Assembly (NCBI GenBank): GCA_003213235.1
Contig: QCNJ01000015.1
Span: 1-42,715, forward strand
DNA length: 42,715 nt
Reading direction: 5' to 3'
Source of the DNA: Prochlorococcus sp. AG-424-P18
GTDB lineage: Bacteria; Cyanobacteriota; Cyanobacteriia; PCC-6307; Cyanobiaceae
A program made the position numbers and the translations under genes. Within the stretch, counting starts at the first letter, position 1, and every line of letters begins with the position of its first letter. Below the pieces are notes generated by a model that saw only the letters and a program-made list of their open reading frames with translations, had not been told where the DNA came from and did no database searches. Shown one piece after another: positions 28,771-38,807 of the stretch.

Positions 28771-29193
28771 ATGTCTAATTCAAATTTCAGCAATAATCCT
28801 GGACAAGAAAATTACAGAGGTCGTTCTAACAATGAAAGGTCTAATTTCAGAGATAGATCGGGCGGAAGAAGAGATGGAGGAGGATTCCGCATAAGATTGA
28901 GTGATAACGAAATGAAAGCTGTTAAATCAATACAAGAGACCTTTCAATTAAGATCTACCGTTGCAGTTCTGGGTTTCTCTGTTAGAACACTTAGCGAAAT
29001 GATCAAAGACGAAAAATTGATTGAATCAATCAAAGAATATGCAAAAAATAATAAAAACTCTTCTCAGAGTAGACAATCACAGAATTCTTATGAAGAAAAG
29101 ACAAAAACAGCACCTGACCCTTTTGCAAGACCTGTAAAAAGTACATCAACTGAAGAAATCCAATCTAGCGAAGTAGAAGAGGATGGCAAATAA
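28771..29193 (+). CDS. RG-rich small protein upstream of trpS
   Basis: This 140-residue protein has a disordered N-terminus rich in Arg, Gly and Asn (YRGRSNNERSNFRDRSGGRR, 15-34). A compact helical segment follows (FRIRLSDNEMKAVKSIQETF, then RSTVAVLGFSVRTLSEMI; about 39-80), then a polar, acidic tail. RG-rich tracts commonly bind RNA, so an RNA-related role is plausible but inferred. The middle segment faintly recalls ribbon-helix-helix proteins. I do not recognise a named family. Its 3' end overlaps trpS by 11 bases, so translation is likely coupled. Confidence 0.75.
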   Translation: MSNSNFSNNPGQENYRGRSNNERSNFRDRSGGRRDGGGFRIRLSDNEMKAVKSIQETFQLRSTVAVLGFSVRTLSEMIKDEKLIESIKEYAKNNKNSSQSRQSQNSYEEKTKTAPDPFARPVKSTSTEEIQSSEVEEDGK

Positions 29194-30199
29194 AAAAAGA
29201 ATTCTTTCAGGAGTTCAACCAACTGGTGATTTACATATTGGGAATTGGCTTGGGGCCATAAATAATTGGGTTACCCTTCAAGAGCAATATGAAACATTTC
29301 TATGTGTAGTTGATTTGCACGCAATAACAGCATCATATAATCCCAAAGAATTATCTAAAAACACTATCTCTACAGCGGCATTGTACATCGCTTGTGGGAT
29401 AGATCCAAATATATGTTCAATTTTTGTCCAAAGTCAGATTTCAGCGCATTCAGAACTTTGTTGGATACTAAATTGCATGACCCCAATAAATTGGATGGAA
29501 AGAATGATTCAATTCAAAGAAAAATCCATACAACAAGGTAATAATGTATCAATTGGATTATTTGACTATCCAATACTTATGGCTGCAGACATCCTTCTTT
29601 ATGATGCTGACTTCGTACCAGTAGGTGAGGATCAAAAACAACATCTTGAACTTGCGAGAGATATTGCACAACAGAGAATTAATGCCAGATTTAGTAAGGA
29701 TAAAAATATTTTAAAGATCCCTCAACCAATCATCATGAAAAATGGTTCAAAAATAATGAGTTTAATTGATGGTTCAAAAAAGATGAGCAAAAGTGATCCT
29801 AATGAGGGAAGTCGCATTAACTTATTAGATCCACCTGAAATAATCACAAAAAAAATTAAAAGAGCAAAAAGTGACAGTTCTATTGGAATTGAATTTAACA
29901 ACCCTGAGAGACCAGAATCTAAAAATCTTTTGATGATTTATTCAATACTTTCTGGCAAAGAAATTTCTCAATGTGAAAATGAATTTTCGGAGACTGGATG
30001 GGGGACATTTAAAAAATTAATTACCGAACAACTTATTGAATCACTAGAACCTATTCAGAAAAAATATAAATTATTAATTAATGATCCCTATCAACTAAAT
30101 AAAATCCTTAATGAAGGTAAGGAAAAAGCTGAAGATTTAGCGAATCAGACTTTAAAAAGAGTTAAATCAAAATTAGGATTTTTTGAAATGGAGAAATAA
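29183..30199 (+). CDS. trpS: Tryptophan--tRNA ligase
   Basis: It charges tRNA-Trp. This class I synthetase of 338 residues has SGVQPTGDLHIGNWLGA, corresponding to the HIGH motif, and KKMSKSDPNEGSR, the KMSKS loop, with MTPINWMERM and FDYPILMAADILLYDAD between. AGAAGAGG precedes the ATG inside the previous gene, which it overlaps by 11 bases. thrS follows after 3 bases. Confidence 0.97.
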   Translation: MANKKRILSGVQPTGDLHIGNWLGAINNWVTLQEQYETFLCVVDLHAITASYNPKELSKNTISTAALYIACGIDPNICSIFVQSQISAHSELCWILNCMTPINWMERMIQFKEKSIQQGNNVSIGLFDYPILMAADILLYDADFVPVGEDQKQHLELARDIAQQRINARFSKDKNILKIPQPIIMKNGSKIMSLIDGSKKMSKSDPNEGSRINLLDPPEIITKKIKRAKSDSSIGIEFNNPERPESKNLLMIYSILSGKEISQCENEFSETGWGTFKKLITEQLIESLEPIQKKYKLLINDPYQLNKILNEGKEKAEDLANQTLKRVKSKLGFFEMEK

Positions 30200-30202
30200 A
30201 TT

Positions 30203-32119
30203 ATGCCAATAATTACCTTGCCTGATGGTTCAAAAAAGGTTTTCGAAAAATCTGTAACTATTCTAGAAATTGCCCAGAGTATAGGCGCTGGATTAGCTAA
30301 AGCAACAATTGCTGGAAAAGTAAATGATGTTCTTCTTGATGCAACAATTCCTATAAATAAAGATTCCAAAGTTGTAATCATCACATCAAAAGATAAAGAA
30401 GGAATTGAAATAATAAGACATTCTTTCGCTCACCTTATTGGTCATGCAGTTAAACAAATTTACTCTGATATTAAAATGGCAATTGGGCCAGTAATTGAAG
30501 ATGGTTTTTATTACGATATTTTTTCTAAATACAGATTTACTCCTGAAGATTTAATAAAAATCGAAAATAGAATTAATAAATTAATAAAAACAAATTATGA
30601 CGTTGAAATTTTACAAGTTTCTAAAGAGGAGGCAATTAAAACTTTTAAAGAAAGAGATGAGACTTTTAAATTACGAATAATTGAAGAAATTCCTGAAGAT
30701 GGTCTCATCAATTTATACAAACACGAAGAATATATCGACATGTGTAGAGGGCCTCACGTACCCAATACTAGACATTTGAGACACTTTAAATTACTTAAAT
30801 TATCAGGTTCATACTGGAGAGGGAATAGTGAAAATGAATCATTACAGAGAATATATGGAACTGCATGGGCGAAAGAAAAAGAGCTCAACGACTACTTAAT
30901 AAGAATTGAAGAAGCGGAAAAAAGGGATCATAGAAAACTTGGTAAAAAACATTCACTATTTCACATACAAGAAGAATCTCCAGGAATGATTTTTTGGCAT
31001 CCAAATGGATGGACAATCTACCAAGTATTGGAAAAGTACATAAGAGAAATACTCAAAAAAAATGATTATTTAGAAATCAAAACACCACAAGCTGTTGATA
31101 AATCACTTTGGGAAAAATCCGGTCATTGGGAAAAATTTAGAGACGATATGTTCACTACTGCTTCAGAAAATCGAACATATGCAATTAAACCAATGAATTG
31201 TCCATGCCATATTCAAGTATTTAATCAAGGTTTAAAAAGCTATAAGGATTTACCTATCCGTCTTGCTGAATTTGGTTCTTGTCACAGAAATGAGCCCTCT
31301 GGTGCACTACACGGCTTAATGAGAGTAAGAAACTTTACTCAAGATGATGCACACATATTCTGCACAGAAGAGCAAATTCAAGAAGAGGTATCAACTTTTA
31401 TAGATCTTGTTTTCGAGGTTTATAAAACTTTTGGTTTTGATGAAATCATTATCAAATTATCAACCCGTCCTGAAAAAAGGGTAGGTAGTGAAGAGATTTG
31501 GGATAAATCAGAGGAGGCTCTCACCAAAGCTCTCGATAATAAGAAACTAAAATGGGAACTCCAGCCAGGAGAGGGGGCTTTTTATGGTCCAAAAATAGAA
31601 TTCTCCTTAAAAGACTGTCTTAATAGAGTTTGGCAATGCGGTACTATTCAGGTTGATTTCTCAATGCCTATTAGATTGGATGCCACTTATGTAGATATTG
31701 ATAATGAAAAAAGAAATCCAGTTATGCTCCACAGAGCAATTTTAGGATCCTTTGAAAGATTTATCGGAATCTTAATTGAACAATATGAGGCGAAATTTCC
31801 AATTTGGCTTGCGCCTTATCAAATAATTTTATTGAGCATTACTGATAGAAATATTGAAAAGTGTTTAAAGTTTAATGAGTTAATAAATAATAATGGTTAC
31901 CGATCAAAAGTTGATGTTAGGAATGAAAAAATAGGATATAAAATAAGAGAGGCAACTCTCGGGAGAGTGCCCTTAATTGCAGTTATTGGAGATAAAGAAG
32001 AGGAAATTGATTCAGTCGCTTTAAGAGCTCTAGATGGAACAAATTTAGGAATTTTCGACCTACCTAATCTATACAAATTAATGGATAAATTAATAGAAAA
32101 AAAAGGGAGAACAGAATAA
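30203..32119 (+). CDS. thrS: Threonine--tRNA ligase
   Basis: This 638-residue class II synthetase charges tRNA-Thr. It has an N-terminal TGS domain (1-62) and the editing domain with H73/H77 (HSFAHLIGH) and the zinc-type CRGPHVPNT. The catalytic core contains [30 protein letters not shown] and [17 protein letters not shown], and an anticodon domain ends the protein. All domains are present, so editing of mis-charged serine should work. It lies in the trpS-thrS-glk-thrB run. Confidence 0.97.
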   Translation: MPIITLPDGSKKVFEKSVTILEIAQSIGAGLAKATIAGKVNDVLLDATIPINKDSKVVIITSKDKEGIEIIRHSFAHLIGHAVKQIYSDIKMAIGPVIEDGFYYDIFSKYRFTPEDLIKIENRINKLIKTNYDVEILQVSKEEAIKTFKERDETFKLRIIEEIPEDGLINLYKHEEYIDMCRGPHVPNTRHLRHFKLLKLSGSYWRGNSENESLQRIYGTAWAKEKELNDYLIRIEEAEKRDHRKLGKKHSLFHIQEESPGMIFWHPNGWTIYQVLEKYIREILKKNDYLEIKTPQAVDKSLWEKSGHWEKFRDDMFTTASENRTYAIKPMNCPCHIQVFNQGLKSYKDLPIRLAEFGSCHRNEPSGALHGLMRVRNFTQDDAHIFCTEEQIQEEVSTFIDLVFEVYKTFGFDEIIIKLSTRPEKRVGSEEIWDKSEEALTKALDNKKLKWELQPGEGAFYGPKIEFSLKDCLNRVWQCGTIQVDFSMPIRLDATYVDIDNEKRNPVMLHRAILGSFERFIGILIEQYEAKFPIWLAPYQIILLSITDRNIEKCLKFNELINNNGYRSKVDVRNEKIGYKIREATLGRVPLIAVIGDKEEEIDSVALRALDGTNLGIFDLPNLYKLMDKLIEKKGRTE

Positions 32120-32129
32120 TTTCGAATAG

Positions 32130-33167
32130 ATGAATTTTCTAGCTTGTGATTTAGGAGGTACCAAGGTTCTATTGGGAATATTCGAAAGAGTAATAAATGA
32201 TGATTCGCCTAAATTGTTATTCAAAAAGAAATATGTATCTTCTGATTGGGATTCTTTTGAACTAATTCTAGAAGATTTTCTTAAAAACGAATGCAAAAAT
32301 ATTACCCATCCTTCTTCTGCATGTTTCGCTGTAGCTGGTCCTTTATCTAACAACCACGCCAAAATCATTAACTTGTCATGGAATATTTCTGGAAATGCTT
32401 TACAGAACAAATTTAATTTTGAAAGCTGCGAGCTAATAAATGATTTCGCTGTACAAATTTATGGAATACCTTTTTTAAAAAAAAATCAATACTCCACTAT
32501 CCAAAATGGATCCCATTATGAGAGTGCTAATCATGATTTGCATGCCATTGTTGGGGCGGGGACTGGTTTGGGCGTTGCAAGAGGAATCATAACGGGGGGA
32601 AAGGTAAAAGTTTTAGCTAGTGAAGGTGGACATGTTGAGTACTCGCCAAAGTCAAAATTAGAATGGGAATTAAAAATTTGGCTTAAAAATCACTTAAAAA
32701 TTGAGAGAATTTCTTGTGAAAGAATTATAAGCGGCACTGGTTTATCAAGAATTGCCGAATGGAGACTAAGCAAACCTGATGCCCGAAATCATCCTCTGCA
32801 AAACTCTTTAAAAGAAATTAAAATTTTTGATACTGCAAGAAAAGAACTACCTGAAAAAATTTGTACTCTTGCCAAGGAAGGGGATCAGCTAATGATTGAA
32901 GTTGAGAGGATATGGTTAGGTGCTTATGCCTCTTTATTAGGAGATATTGCTCTTCAAGAATTATGCTTTGGTGGGTTATGGATTTCTGGAGGAACCGCGT
33001 CAAAACATTTCAAAAACTTTAAATCAGATTTATTTATGAAACAATTTTTCGACAAGGGAAGATTAAAAGATATTCTTAAAACAATACCTATGAAAGTAAT
33101 TTTAGATGAAGAGTTTGGACTTTTTAGTGCAGCCTGCAGAGCAAAAATGCTTTTAGTAACTCAATAA
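32130..33167 (+). CDS. glk: Glucokinase
   Basis: This ATP-dependent glucokinase of 345 residues phosphorylates glucose to glucose-6-phosphate. It has the phosphate-1 motif ACDLGGTKVLLGIF (5-18), LINDFAVQIYGIP, GAGTGLGVARGI and EGGHVEYSP. The ISGGTASKHF region lies near the C-terminus. It can feed glycogen-derived or imported glucose into sugar metabolism. It starts 10 bases after thrS and ends 6 bases before thrB. Confidence 0.92.
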   Translation: MNFLACDLGGTKVLLGIFERVINDDSPKLLFKKKYVSSDWDSFELILEDFLKNECKNITHPSSACFAVAGPLSNNHAKIINLSWNISGNALQNKFNFESCELINDFAVQIYGIPFLKKNQYSTIQNGSHYESANHDLHAIVGAGTGLGVARGIITGGKVKVLASEGGHVEYSPKSKLEWELKIWLKNHLKIERISCERIISGTGLSRIAEWRLSKPDARNHPLQNSLKEIKIFDTARKELPEKICTLAKEGDQLMIEVERIWLGAYASLLGDIALQELCFGGLWISGGTASKHFKNFKSDLFMKQFFDKGRLKDILKTIPMKVILDEEFGLFSAACRAKMLLVTQ

Positions 33168-33173
33168 CAAAAA

Positions 33174-34121
33174 ATGTCTATTCCTGAAGTAGGTAAAAAA
33201 ATAAGGGTCACAGTGCCTTCCACGACTGCCAATTTAGGGCCTGGATTCGATTGTCTTGGAGCAGCATTAGATTTGTATAATGAGTTTATTTTTACGAGAA
33301 TTGAAGGTGGTGGAGATAGATTTGACTTAATAATGGAAAGTACCGATGGTAATCATTTAAGAGGAGGACCAGAAAACTTAGTTTTTAGAGCAGCGCAGAA
33401 AGTATGGGAGAGCGCAAATATGGATCCTTTTGCACTTGAAGCAAGAGTTAAGTTGGCAGTGCCGCCTGCACGCGGACTTGGAAGTAGTGCCACAGCAATA
33501 GTTGCTGGACTAATCGGAGCTAATGCAATAATGAACTCTCCATTGTCCAAAGAGAAACTCCTTGAACTTGCCATTGATATAGAAGGTCACCCTGATAATG
33601 TAGTTCCCTCTCTGCTGGGTGGGCTTTGTTTGACTGCTAAGTCATCTTCTCAAAGATGGAGAATCATTAGATGTGATTGGCACGATTCAATTAAAGCTGT
33701 GGTAGCAATTCCTGCACTTCGTTTAAGCACAACTGAAGCAAGAAAGGTAATGCCCAAGAATATACCTATATCTGATGCTGTGACAAATATGGGGGCACTT
33801 ACTTTATTACTAAATGGTTTAAAAACTGGAAATGAGGAACTTATAAGAGAGGGAATGTTTGATAAGCTGCATGAACCCTACAGATGGAAACTTATTAAAG
33901 GTGGGCTAGAAGTCAAAGATGCCGCACTAAATGCAGGTGCTCTAGGATGCGCAATTAGTGGGGCTGGGCCAAGTATCTTAGCTTTGTGTAAAAAAGAAAA
34001 TGGTAAAAACGTCAGTCAAGCCATGGTAAAAGCATGGGAGAAGTCAGGTATTGCTAGCAGAGCGCCATTCTTAAACATTCAAACGAAAGGTAGCCAATTT
34101 AGTACTATTTCTAGTGAGTAG
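33174..34121 (+). CDS. thrB: Homoserine kinase
   Basis: This GHMP-family kinase of 315 residues makes O-phosphohomoserine for threonine. It has VPSTTANLGPGFDCLGAALD (14-33), the ATP loop PPARGLGSSATAIV (97-110), IEGHPDNVVPSLLGG and the C-terminal GCAISGAGPSILAL. It lies 6 bases after glk. Having thrB behind thrS couples threonine supply and use in one transcript, though this may be coincidence. Confidence 0.96.
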   Translation: MSIPEVGKKIRVTVPSTTANLGPGFDCLGAALDLYNEFIFTRIEGGGDRFDLIMESTDGNHLRGGPENLVFRAAQKVWESANMDPFALEARVKLAVPPARGLGSSATAIVAGLIGANAIMNSPLSKEKLLELAIDIEGHPDNVVPSLLGGLCLTAKSSSQRWRIIRCDWHDSIKAVVAIPALRLSTTEARKVMPKNIPISDAVTNMGALTLLLNGLKTGNEELIREGMFDKLHEPYRWKLIKGGLEVKDAALNAGALGCAISGAGPSILALCKKENGKNVSQAMVKAWEKSGIASRAPFLNIQTKGSQFSTISSE

Positions 34122-34122
34122 T

Positions 34123-34150
34123 TTTACTTAGGCATTTTTAATGTTATAGT
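34123..34150 (+). promoter_or_regulatory. Candidate promoter of ndhD
   Basis: TTTACT (34123-34128) and TATAGT (34145-34150) are separated by 16 bases, directly after the thrB stop and about 50 bases before the ndhD start. The match is reasonable but common by chance at this base composition. Confidence 0.4.
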
Positions 34151-34200
34151 CTCAAGCTAGTACAACTTCAACTAGAATAAAAAAATTATTCATTACATAA

Positions 34201-35742
34201 ATGAATTTAGAATCTTTTCCTTGGCTATCATCTATTGTTTTACTGCCTTTAATTGGGGCCCTAATAATGCCTTTCTTGAGTTCAAAAGAAGGAGAAGACA
34301 ATACACTTCCTAGAAATATTTCATTAAGTTTTTTATTTGTAGATTTTTTACTAATAATCAGCGTCCTTTTTCAAAAATTCAATACATCAGATAGCTCTTT
34401 ACAACTTGTAGAAAGAGCTTCTTGGCTGCCCTCAATAGGCTTAGAATGGTCTCTTGGCGTAGATGGGTTATCTGCTCCTTTAGTAGCTTTGAGTGGATTA
34501 ATTACATTTTTATCAGCTGCGGCTAGTTGGAAAATCAAGAAAAAATCTAATCTATATTTTGCTCTGCTTTTAGTCCAAGCATCAGCACAAGCACTTGTTT
34601 TCCTCTCTCAAGATTTCCTACTATTTTTCTTGGCTTGGGAACTTGAATTAGTTCCGGTATATCTTCTTATTGCGATTTGGGGAGGGAAAAAGAAATTATA
34701 TGCGGCCACAAAATTTATTCTTTATACAGCTTTAGCCTCTTTATTAATACTCATAAGCGGGTTAGCACTTGCCTTAAGTGGTGATACCTTTACATTAAAT
34801 ATTACCGATCTAACGAATAAACAGGTAACAGGCAGCCTTGCTTTATTGTCTTATTTAGGATTTTTAATTGGTTTTGGAGTAAAACTTCCTATTTTTCCAT
34901 TACATACTTGGTTACCAGATGCGCATGGAGAGGCTAATGCACCAGTTTCAATGTTACTCGCAGGAATACTTCTTAAAATGGGAGGCTACGCTCTCTTAAG
35001 ATTCAATGTTCAAATACTACCTGAAGTACATCTACAAATCGCACCTGCATTAATTATTCTTGGAATCATTAATATAATTTACGGAGCACTAAATGCATTT
35101 GCACAAGATAACGTTAAAAGGAGAATTGCATGTAGCTCTGTAAGTCATATGGGTTTTGTTCTATTAGGAATTGGAGCGGTAGATGCTCTAGGAATAAGCG
35201 GAGCAATGCTTCAAATGATCAGTCACGGACTTATAGCTGCAGCTATGTTTTTTGTTACTGGCTCATTCTATGAAAGAACAAATACTCTTTCCATACCAAA
35301 TATGGGCGGCTTAGCAAAGGTCTTACCAATAACTTTTGCTTTTTTCTTAGCAAGCTCACTAGCCTCTCTAGCACTACCTGGCATGAGCGGTTTTATAAGT
35401 GAAATAACTGTATTTTTAGGTATCACAAGTCAAGAAGGCTTCAGCTCTATCTTTAGATCGATCACTATTCTCATTGCAGCTATAGGTTTAGTTCTTACAC
35501 CAATATATCTACTATCAATGTGTAGAAGAGTATTTTTTGGCCCTAGAATTCCGGCTCTAGCTACAGTCAAAGAGATGAATGGTCGAGAATTAACAATTGG
35601 TTTCAGCTTATTGTTGCCTACTTTGGTGATAGGTTTTTGGCCAAAAATCGCGATAAATTTATATGAATCTTCAACCAATGCTCTCAGTCAGCAGCTTACT
35701 CTAGCTAAATTAGTTGGAGTAATAACAACTTTAGTTAATTAA
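34201..35742 (+). CDS. ndhD: NAD(P)H-quinone oxidoreductase subunit 4 (NdhD)
   Basis: This 513-residue protein is a proton-pumping, antiporter-like membrane subunit of the NDH-1 complex. It serves cyclic electron flow and respiration in the thylakoid. About 14 hydrophobic spans are visible. Conserved features are [20 protein letters not shown] with the pumping-site glutamate, [35 protein letters not shown] and [14 protein letters not shown]2-uptake types (NdhD3/D4) also exist; I cannot separate subtypes firmly, but a lone ndhD away from ndhF3/cupA suggests the respiratory D1 type. Followed by the oligopeptidase 13 bases later. Confidence 0.93.
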   Translation: MNLESFPWLSSIVLLPLIGALIMPFLSSKEGEDNTLPRNISLSFLFVDFLLIISVLFQKFNTSDSSLQLVERASWLPSIGLEWSLGVDGLSAPLVALSGLITFLSAAASWKIKKKSNLYFALLLVQASAQALVFLSQDFLLFFLAWELELVPVYLLIAIWGGKKKLYAATKFILYTALASLLILISGLALALSGDTFTLNITDLTNKQVTGSLALLSYLGFLIGFGVKLPIFPLHTWLPDAHGEANAPVSMLLAGILLKMGGYALLRFNVQILPEVHLQIAPALIILGIINIIYGALNAFAQDNVKRRIACSSVSHMGFVLLGIGAVDALGISGAMLQMISHGLIAAAMFFVTGSFYERTNTLSIPNMGGLAKVLPITFAFFLASSLASLALPGMSGFISEITVFLGITSQEGFSSIFRSITILIAAIGLVLTPIYLLSMCRRVFFGPRIPALATVKEMNGRELTIGFSLLLPTLVIGFWPKIAINLYESSTNALSQQLTLAKLVGVITTLVN

Positions 35743-35755
35743 ATCACTTTAATAA

Positions 35756-37843
35756 ATGGATACCTCAATTTTTAAATATGGAGAATTACCAGAATTTAAA
35801 AAATTTACTCCCGAAAGCATAAGTAAACAATTCCCAGTAGTACTAGAAAAGATAGCTGAAGATTTTAAAAACATAGAAAAAAATTTATCTAATTATTTAC
35901 TTCAAAATGATCTAAATTGGGAAAAGGTAATAAATCCGTTAAATGAAGTAAATGAAATTCTTAGATGGAGTTGGGGAGTAATAAGTCACCTTAATGCAGT
36001 AAATAATTCTGAAAGTCTAAGAGACATTTATTCAAAATTTCTTCCTGAAATTATTAGCTTGAGTAATAAATTCGGACAAAGTAAAGTAATTTACAATTCT
36101 TTAGTCAAGCTCAAAAAGACAAATAACTTTGATCAAATTAAAAACAGAATTTTGGATAAAGAAATTCTTGAGATGCAACATAGAGGAATTTCACTACAAA
36201 AGGATGATCAAGAAGAATTCAACAAAATTTCAGAAAAGCTTGGAAAGCTATCAACAAACTTCAGCAATAATGTTCTTGATGCGACTAATAAATGGTTTTT
36301 AATATTAAATAAGAAATCTGAAGTCGATGGTCTTCCTGTACGAGTACTTGAATTAATGGCAATTTCTGCACACAACCACTTAAAAAAAGATGAAGAAGTC
36401 GATATCAAAAATGGTCCCTGGAAATTAAGTCTAGATATACCAACTTATACTTCATTTATTACGTATGCCACCGACCGTAATCTCAGAGAGAAACTATATA
36501 AGGCATTCGTTGGTAGGGCATCTCAAGGAGAAAATAATAATTCTCAAATCATTGAAGAGATATTATCTCTTAGAACAAAACAGGCTAATCTACTCGGTTA
36601 TAAAAGTTGGGCAGAACTAAGTTTGTCAACAAAAATGGCGAAAGAAATTAAAAATGTTGAAAAGCTTTTAGAAGAATTGAGAGCACCAGCATTCAAAACC
36701 GCAAAAATTGAATTAGAAATGCTCGATAAGTTTTCTAAAGCTAATGGGTTTTCAGAATCACAGAATATCGAGCCATGGGATATTAGTTATTGGTCAGAAC
36801 TTCTTAGAAAGGAAAAGCTCAATTTGGATCAAGAGTCATTGAGACCTTGGTTCCCACTAAATGATGTCCTGAAAGGTTTATTTAAATTAAGTGAAAAGCT
36901 TTTTGAAATTAAAGTTGTCGAGGCAACTGATGAGGCGCCTCTTTGGAATGATGACGTTTTATTTTTTAATATCCTCAATAAAGAAGATAAGAAAATAGCA
37001 TCCTTTTACCTCGATCCATATTCGAGGCCTGAATCAAAGAGAGGAGGGGCTTGGATGGATGAATGTTTGAATAAAAACAATATTGGCAAAAAGACCCTTC
37101 CTGTAGCTTATCTGGTTTGTAATCAGACTCCGCCATCAAAAGATAAACCGAGTTTGATGAGTTTTGAAGAAGTTCAGACTCTGTTCCATGAATTTGGTCA
37201 TGGTCTTCAACACATGCTTACCACTGTAAATCTTCCGCAAGCGGCTGGTATAAATAATGTTGAATGGGATGCAGTCGAACTTCCAAGTCAATTCATGGAA
37301 AACTGGTGTTTCCACAAAAACACACTTTTAAATATTGCTAAGCACTATAAAACAGGAGAAAAATTATCCGATGAAAATTTTGATAAGCTCTTAAAGAATA
37401 GAACTTTCAATTGTGGAATGGCAACTCTTAGACAACTACATTTCGCAATAACAGACCTCAGATTACATAGTAGTATTGATAAAAACGAAGGTAAAACTGC
37501 AGATGAAATAAGAAGAGAAATTGCAAAACAAACTACTGTTATTGAACCAATTAAAGAAGATCAATTTCTTTGTTGTTTTAGTCATATATTTGCAGGAGGA
37601 TATTCTGCAGGATATTACTCATATAAATGGGCTGAAGTTCTAAGTGCTGATGCATTTTCAATGTTTGAAGAGGCTGATTTAGAAAACTCTGAAGATTTAA
37701 AATTAATAGGAAAGAAATTTAAAGATACAATACTAAGTCTGGGTGGAAGCTTACCTCCATTAGACATATTTAAATTATTTAGGGGGAGAGAGCCACAAAC
37801 AGATTCTTTGATAAGACACTTGGGGTTATCTGGAGCTACATAA
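35756..37843 (+). CDS. prlC: Oligopeptidase A-like M3 metallopeptidase
   Basis: This zinc metallopeptidase of 695 residues degrades short peptides in the cytoplasm, for example leftover signal peptides. The active site is HEFGH at 478-482, within FHEFGHGLQHML. It is followed by NVEWDAVELPSQFMENWC, which carries the third zinc ligand glutamate. FAGGYSAGYYSYKWAEVLSADAF is near the C-terminus. Full length for the family. Its 3' end overlaps the convergent lipase-like gene by 8 bases. Confidence 0.94.
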   Translation: MDTSIFKYGELPEFKKFTPESISKQFPVVLEKIAEDFKNIEKNLSNYLLQNDLNWEKVINPLNEVNEILRWSWGVISHLNAVNNSESLRDIYSKFLPEIISLSNKFGQSKVIYNSLVKLKKTNNFDQIKNRILDKEILEMQHRGISLQKDDQEEFNKISEKLGKLSTNFSNNVLDATNKWFLILNKKSEVDGLPVRVLELMAISAHNHLKKDEEVDIKNGPWKLSLDIPTYTSFITYATDRNLREKLYKAFVGRASQGENNNSQIIEEILSLRTKQANLLGYKSWAELSLSTKMAKEIKNVEKLLEELRAPAFKTAKIELEMLDKFSKANGFSESQNIEPWDISYWSELLRKEKLNLDQESLRPWFPLNDVLKGLFKLSEKLFEIKVVEATDEAPLWNDDVLFFNILNKEDKKIASFYLDPYSRPESKRGGAWMDECLNKNNIGKKTLPVAYLVCNQTPPSKDKPSLMSFEEVQTLFHEFGHGLQHMLTTVNLPQAAGINNVEWDAVELPSQFMENWCFHKNTLLNIAKHYKTGEKLSDENFDKLLKNRTFNCGMATLRQLHFAITDLRLHSSIDKNEGKTADEIRREIAKQTTVIEPIKEDQFLCCFSHIFAGGYSAGYYSYKWAEVLSADAFSMFEEADLENSEDLKLIGKKFKDTILSLGGSLPPLDIFKLFRGREPQTDSLIRHLGLSGAT

Positions 37844-38447
37844 TAATTTCATCGATTATTTTGTCAACGACCGATTTGTTTCTTACCAGATTTCTATGTT
37901 TATATACTTTTACTGATATTTTTTTCCCAAATTTTAAATTTGTCCACCAGCCAGGGAAAACCATCATATCCCAATAAGTAAAGAAATTTATACACTCAAT
38001 CTCATCAAGTAAAAAATCATTATTTGCGAGCTCCCTTAAAAACTCACTATTTATTTTCATTTCTGATATTCCTCTAAAAGGATATTTAGGTATTAATTGA
38101 GCCATCAATGTTCCTTTGTGAGGGGAACCTATAGATATTAATCTCCTTGTTCTTTTACATCCATTAAATTTTTGAAGCCAGTACCTACCAATTATTCCTC
38201 CCATAGAAAATCCTAAAATATCTATTTCTTTTTCTAAACCATATTTCTCTAAAATTAATTCGTTTAATTTATTAGTCAAATCCAGAATTGAAGTCATTCC
38301 AAATGAATGCTTGAGTGTTGGGGCAAAATATTCTATGCCAATTTCATCAAGTTTTGAAGTAATAGATGAAAAAATACTTGCAGTATTCCAAAGACCATGA
38401 ATCAATATAATTGGATTTCTTTTTTCCAACACTTTAATTATTTTCAA
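37836..38447 (-). CDS. Lipase-like alpha/beta hydrolase
   Basis: This 203-residue protein has the lipase pattern ILIHGLWNTASIF (15-27, HG oxyanion motif), the nucleophile elbow GFSMGG with GxSxG, and SIGSPHKGT. A C-terminal YKHRNLVRNKSV region may hold the catalytic His. Short for a lipase and without a signal peptide, so probably cytoplasmic. The start is TTG 38447, 14 bases inside folB; an in-frame GTG 15 bases downstream is possible. Substrate unknown. Confidence 0.78.
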   Translation of the reverse strand: MKIIKVLEKRNPIILIHGLWNTASIFSSITSKLDEIGIEYFAPTLKHSFGMTSILDLTNKLNELILEKYGLEKEIDILGFSMGGIIGRYWLQKFNGCKRTRRLISIGSPHKGTLMAQLIPKYPFRGISEMKINSEFLRELANNDFLLDEIECINFFTYWDMMVFPGWWTNLKFGKKISVKVYKHRNLVRNKSVVDKIIDEIIM

Positions 38448-38796
38448 GAATTCTTACTATTGACACCTTCCCATCGAAACCTATGATTGGAGGGTTACAT
38501 TTTGTCAAAATAATTTTAATTTTAGAAATCTTAAATTCTTGATCAATGATTTCTAAAATTGCGTTGGAATATTTTTCGATTGTATGACAATATATTTTCT
38601 TTGATTGATCTTTTAAAATTTGAACCAATCTTGAATAGTCAACTGTTTTTTTTATATCATCATTTATTGTACATTTTTCAAAATCAGTCCACAAAAATAT
38701 ATCTAAAATAAATAGTTGTCCTAATTCCCTTTCTTCATCAAGTACGCCAACCCTAGCCCAAAGTTTAATATTCTCAATTTTTAAAAAAGTTTCCAT
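38434..38796 (-). CDS. folB: Dihydroneopterin aldolase
   Basis: This small folate-pathway enzyme (120 residues) turns dihydroneopterin into the hydroxymethylpterin. It has the N-terminal KIENIKLWARVGVLDEERELGQ, matching the G-x-x-x-x-E-R-x-x-x-Q pattern with the active-site Glu. The family segment VDYSRLVQIL follows, with CHTIEKYSNAI downstream. It lies 11 bases after proA and overlaps the lipase-like gene. Confidence 0.92.
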   Translation of the reverse strand: METFLKIENIKLWARVGVLDEERELGQLFILDIFLWTDFEKCTINDDIKKTVDYSRLVQILKDQSKKIYCHTIEKYSNAILEIIDQEFKISKIKIILTKCNPPIIGFDGKVSIVRILENN

Positions 38797-38807
38797 CTTT
38801 AAAAGTT

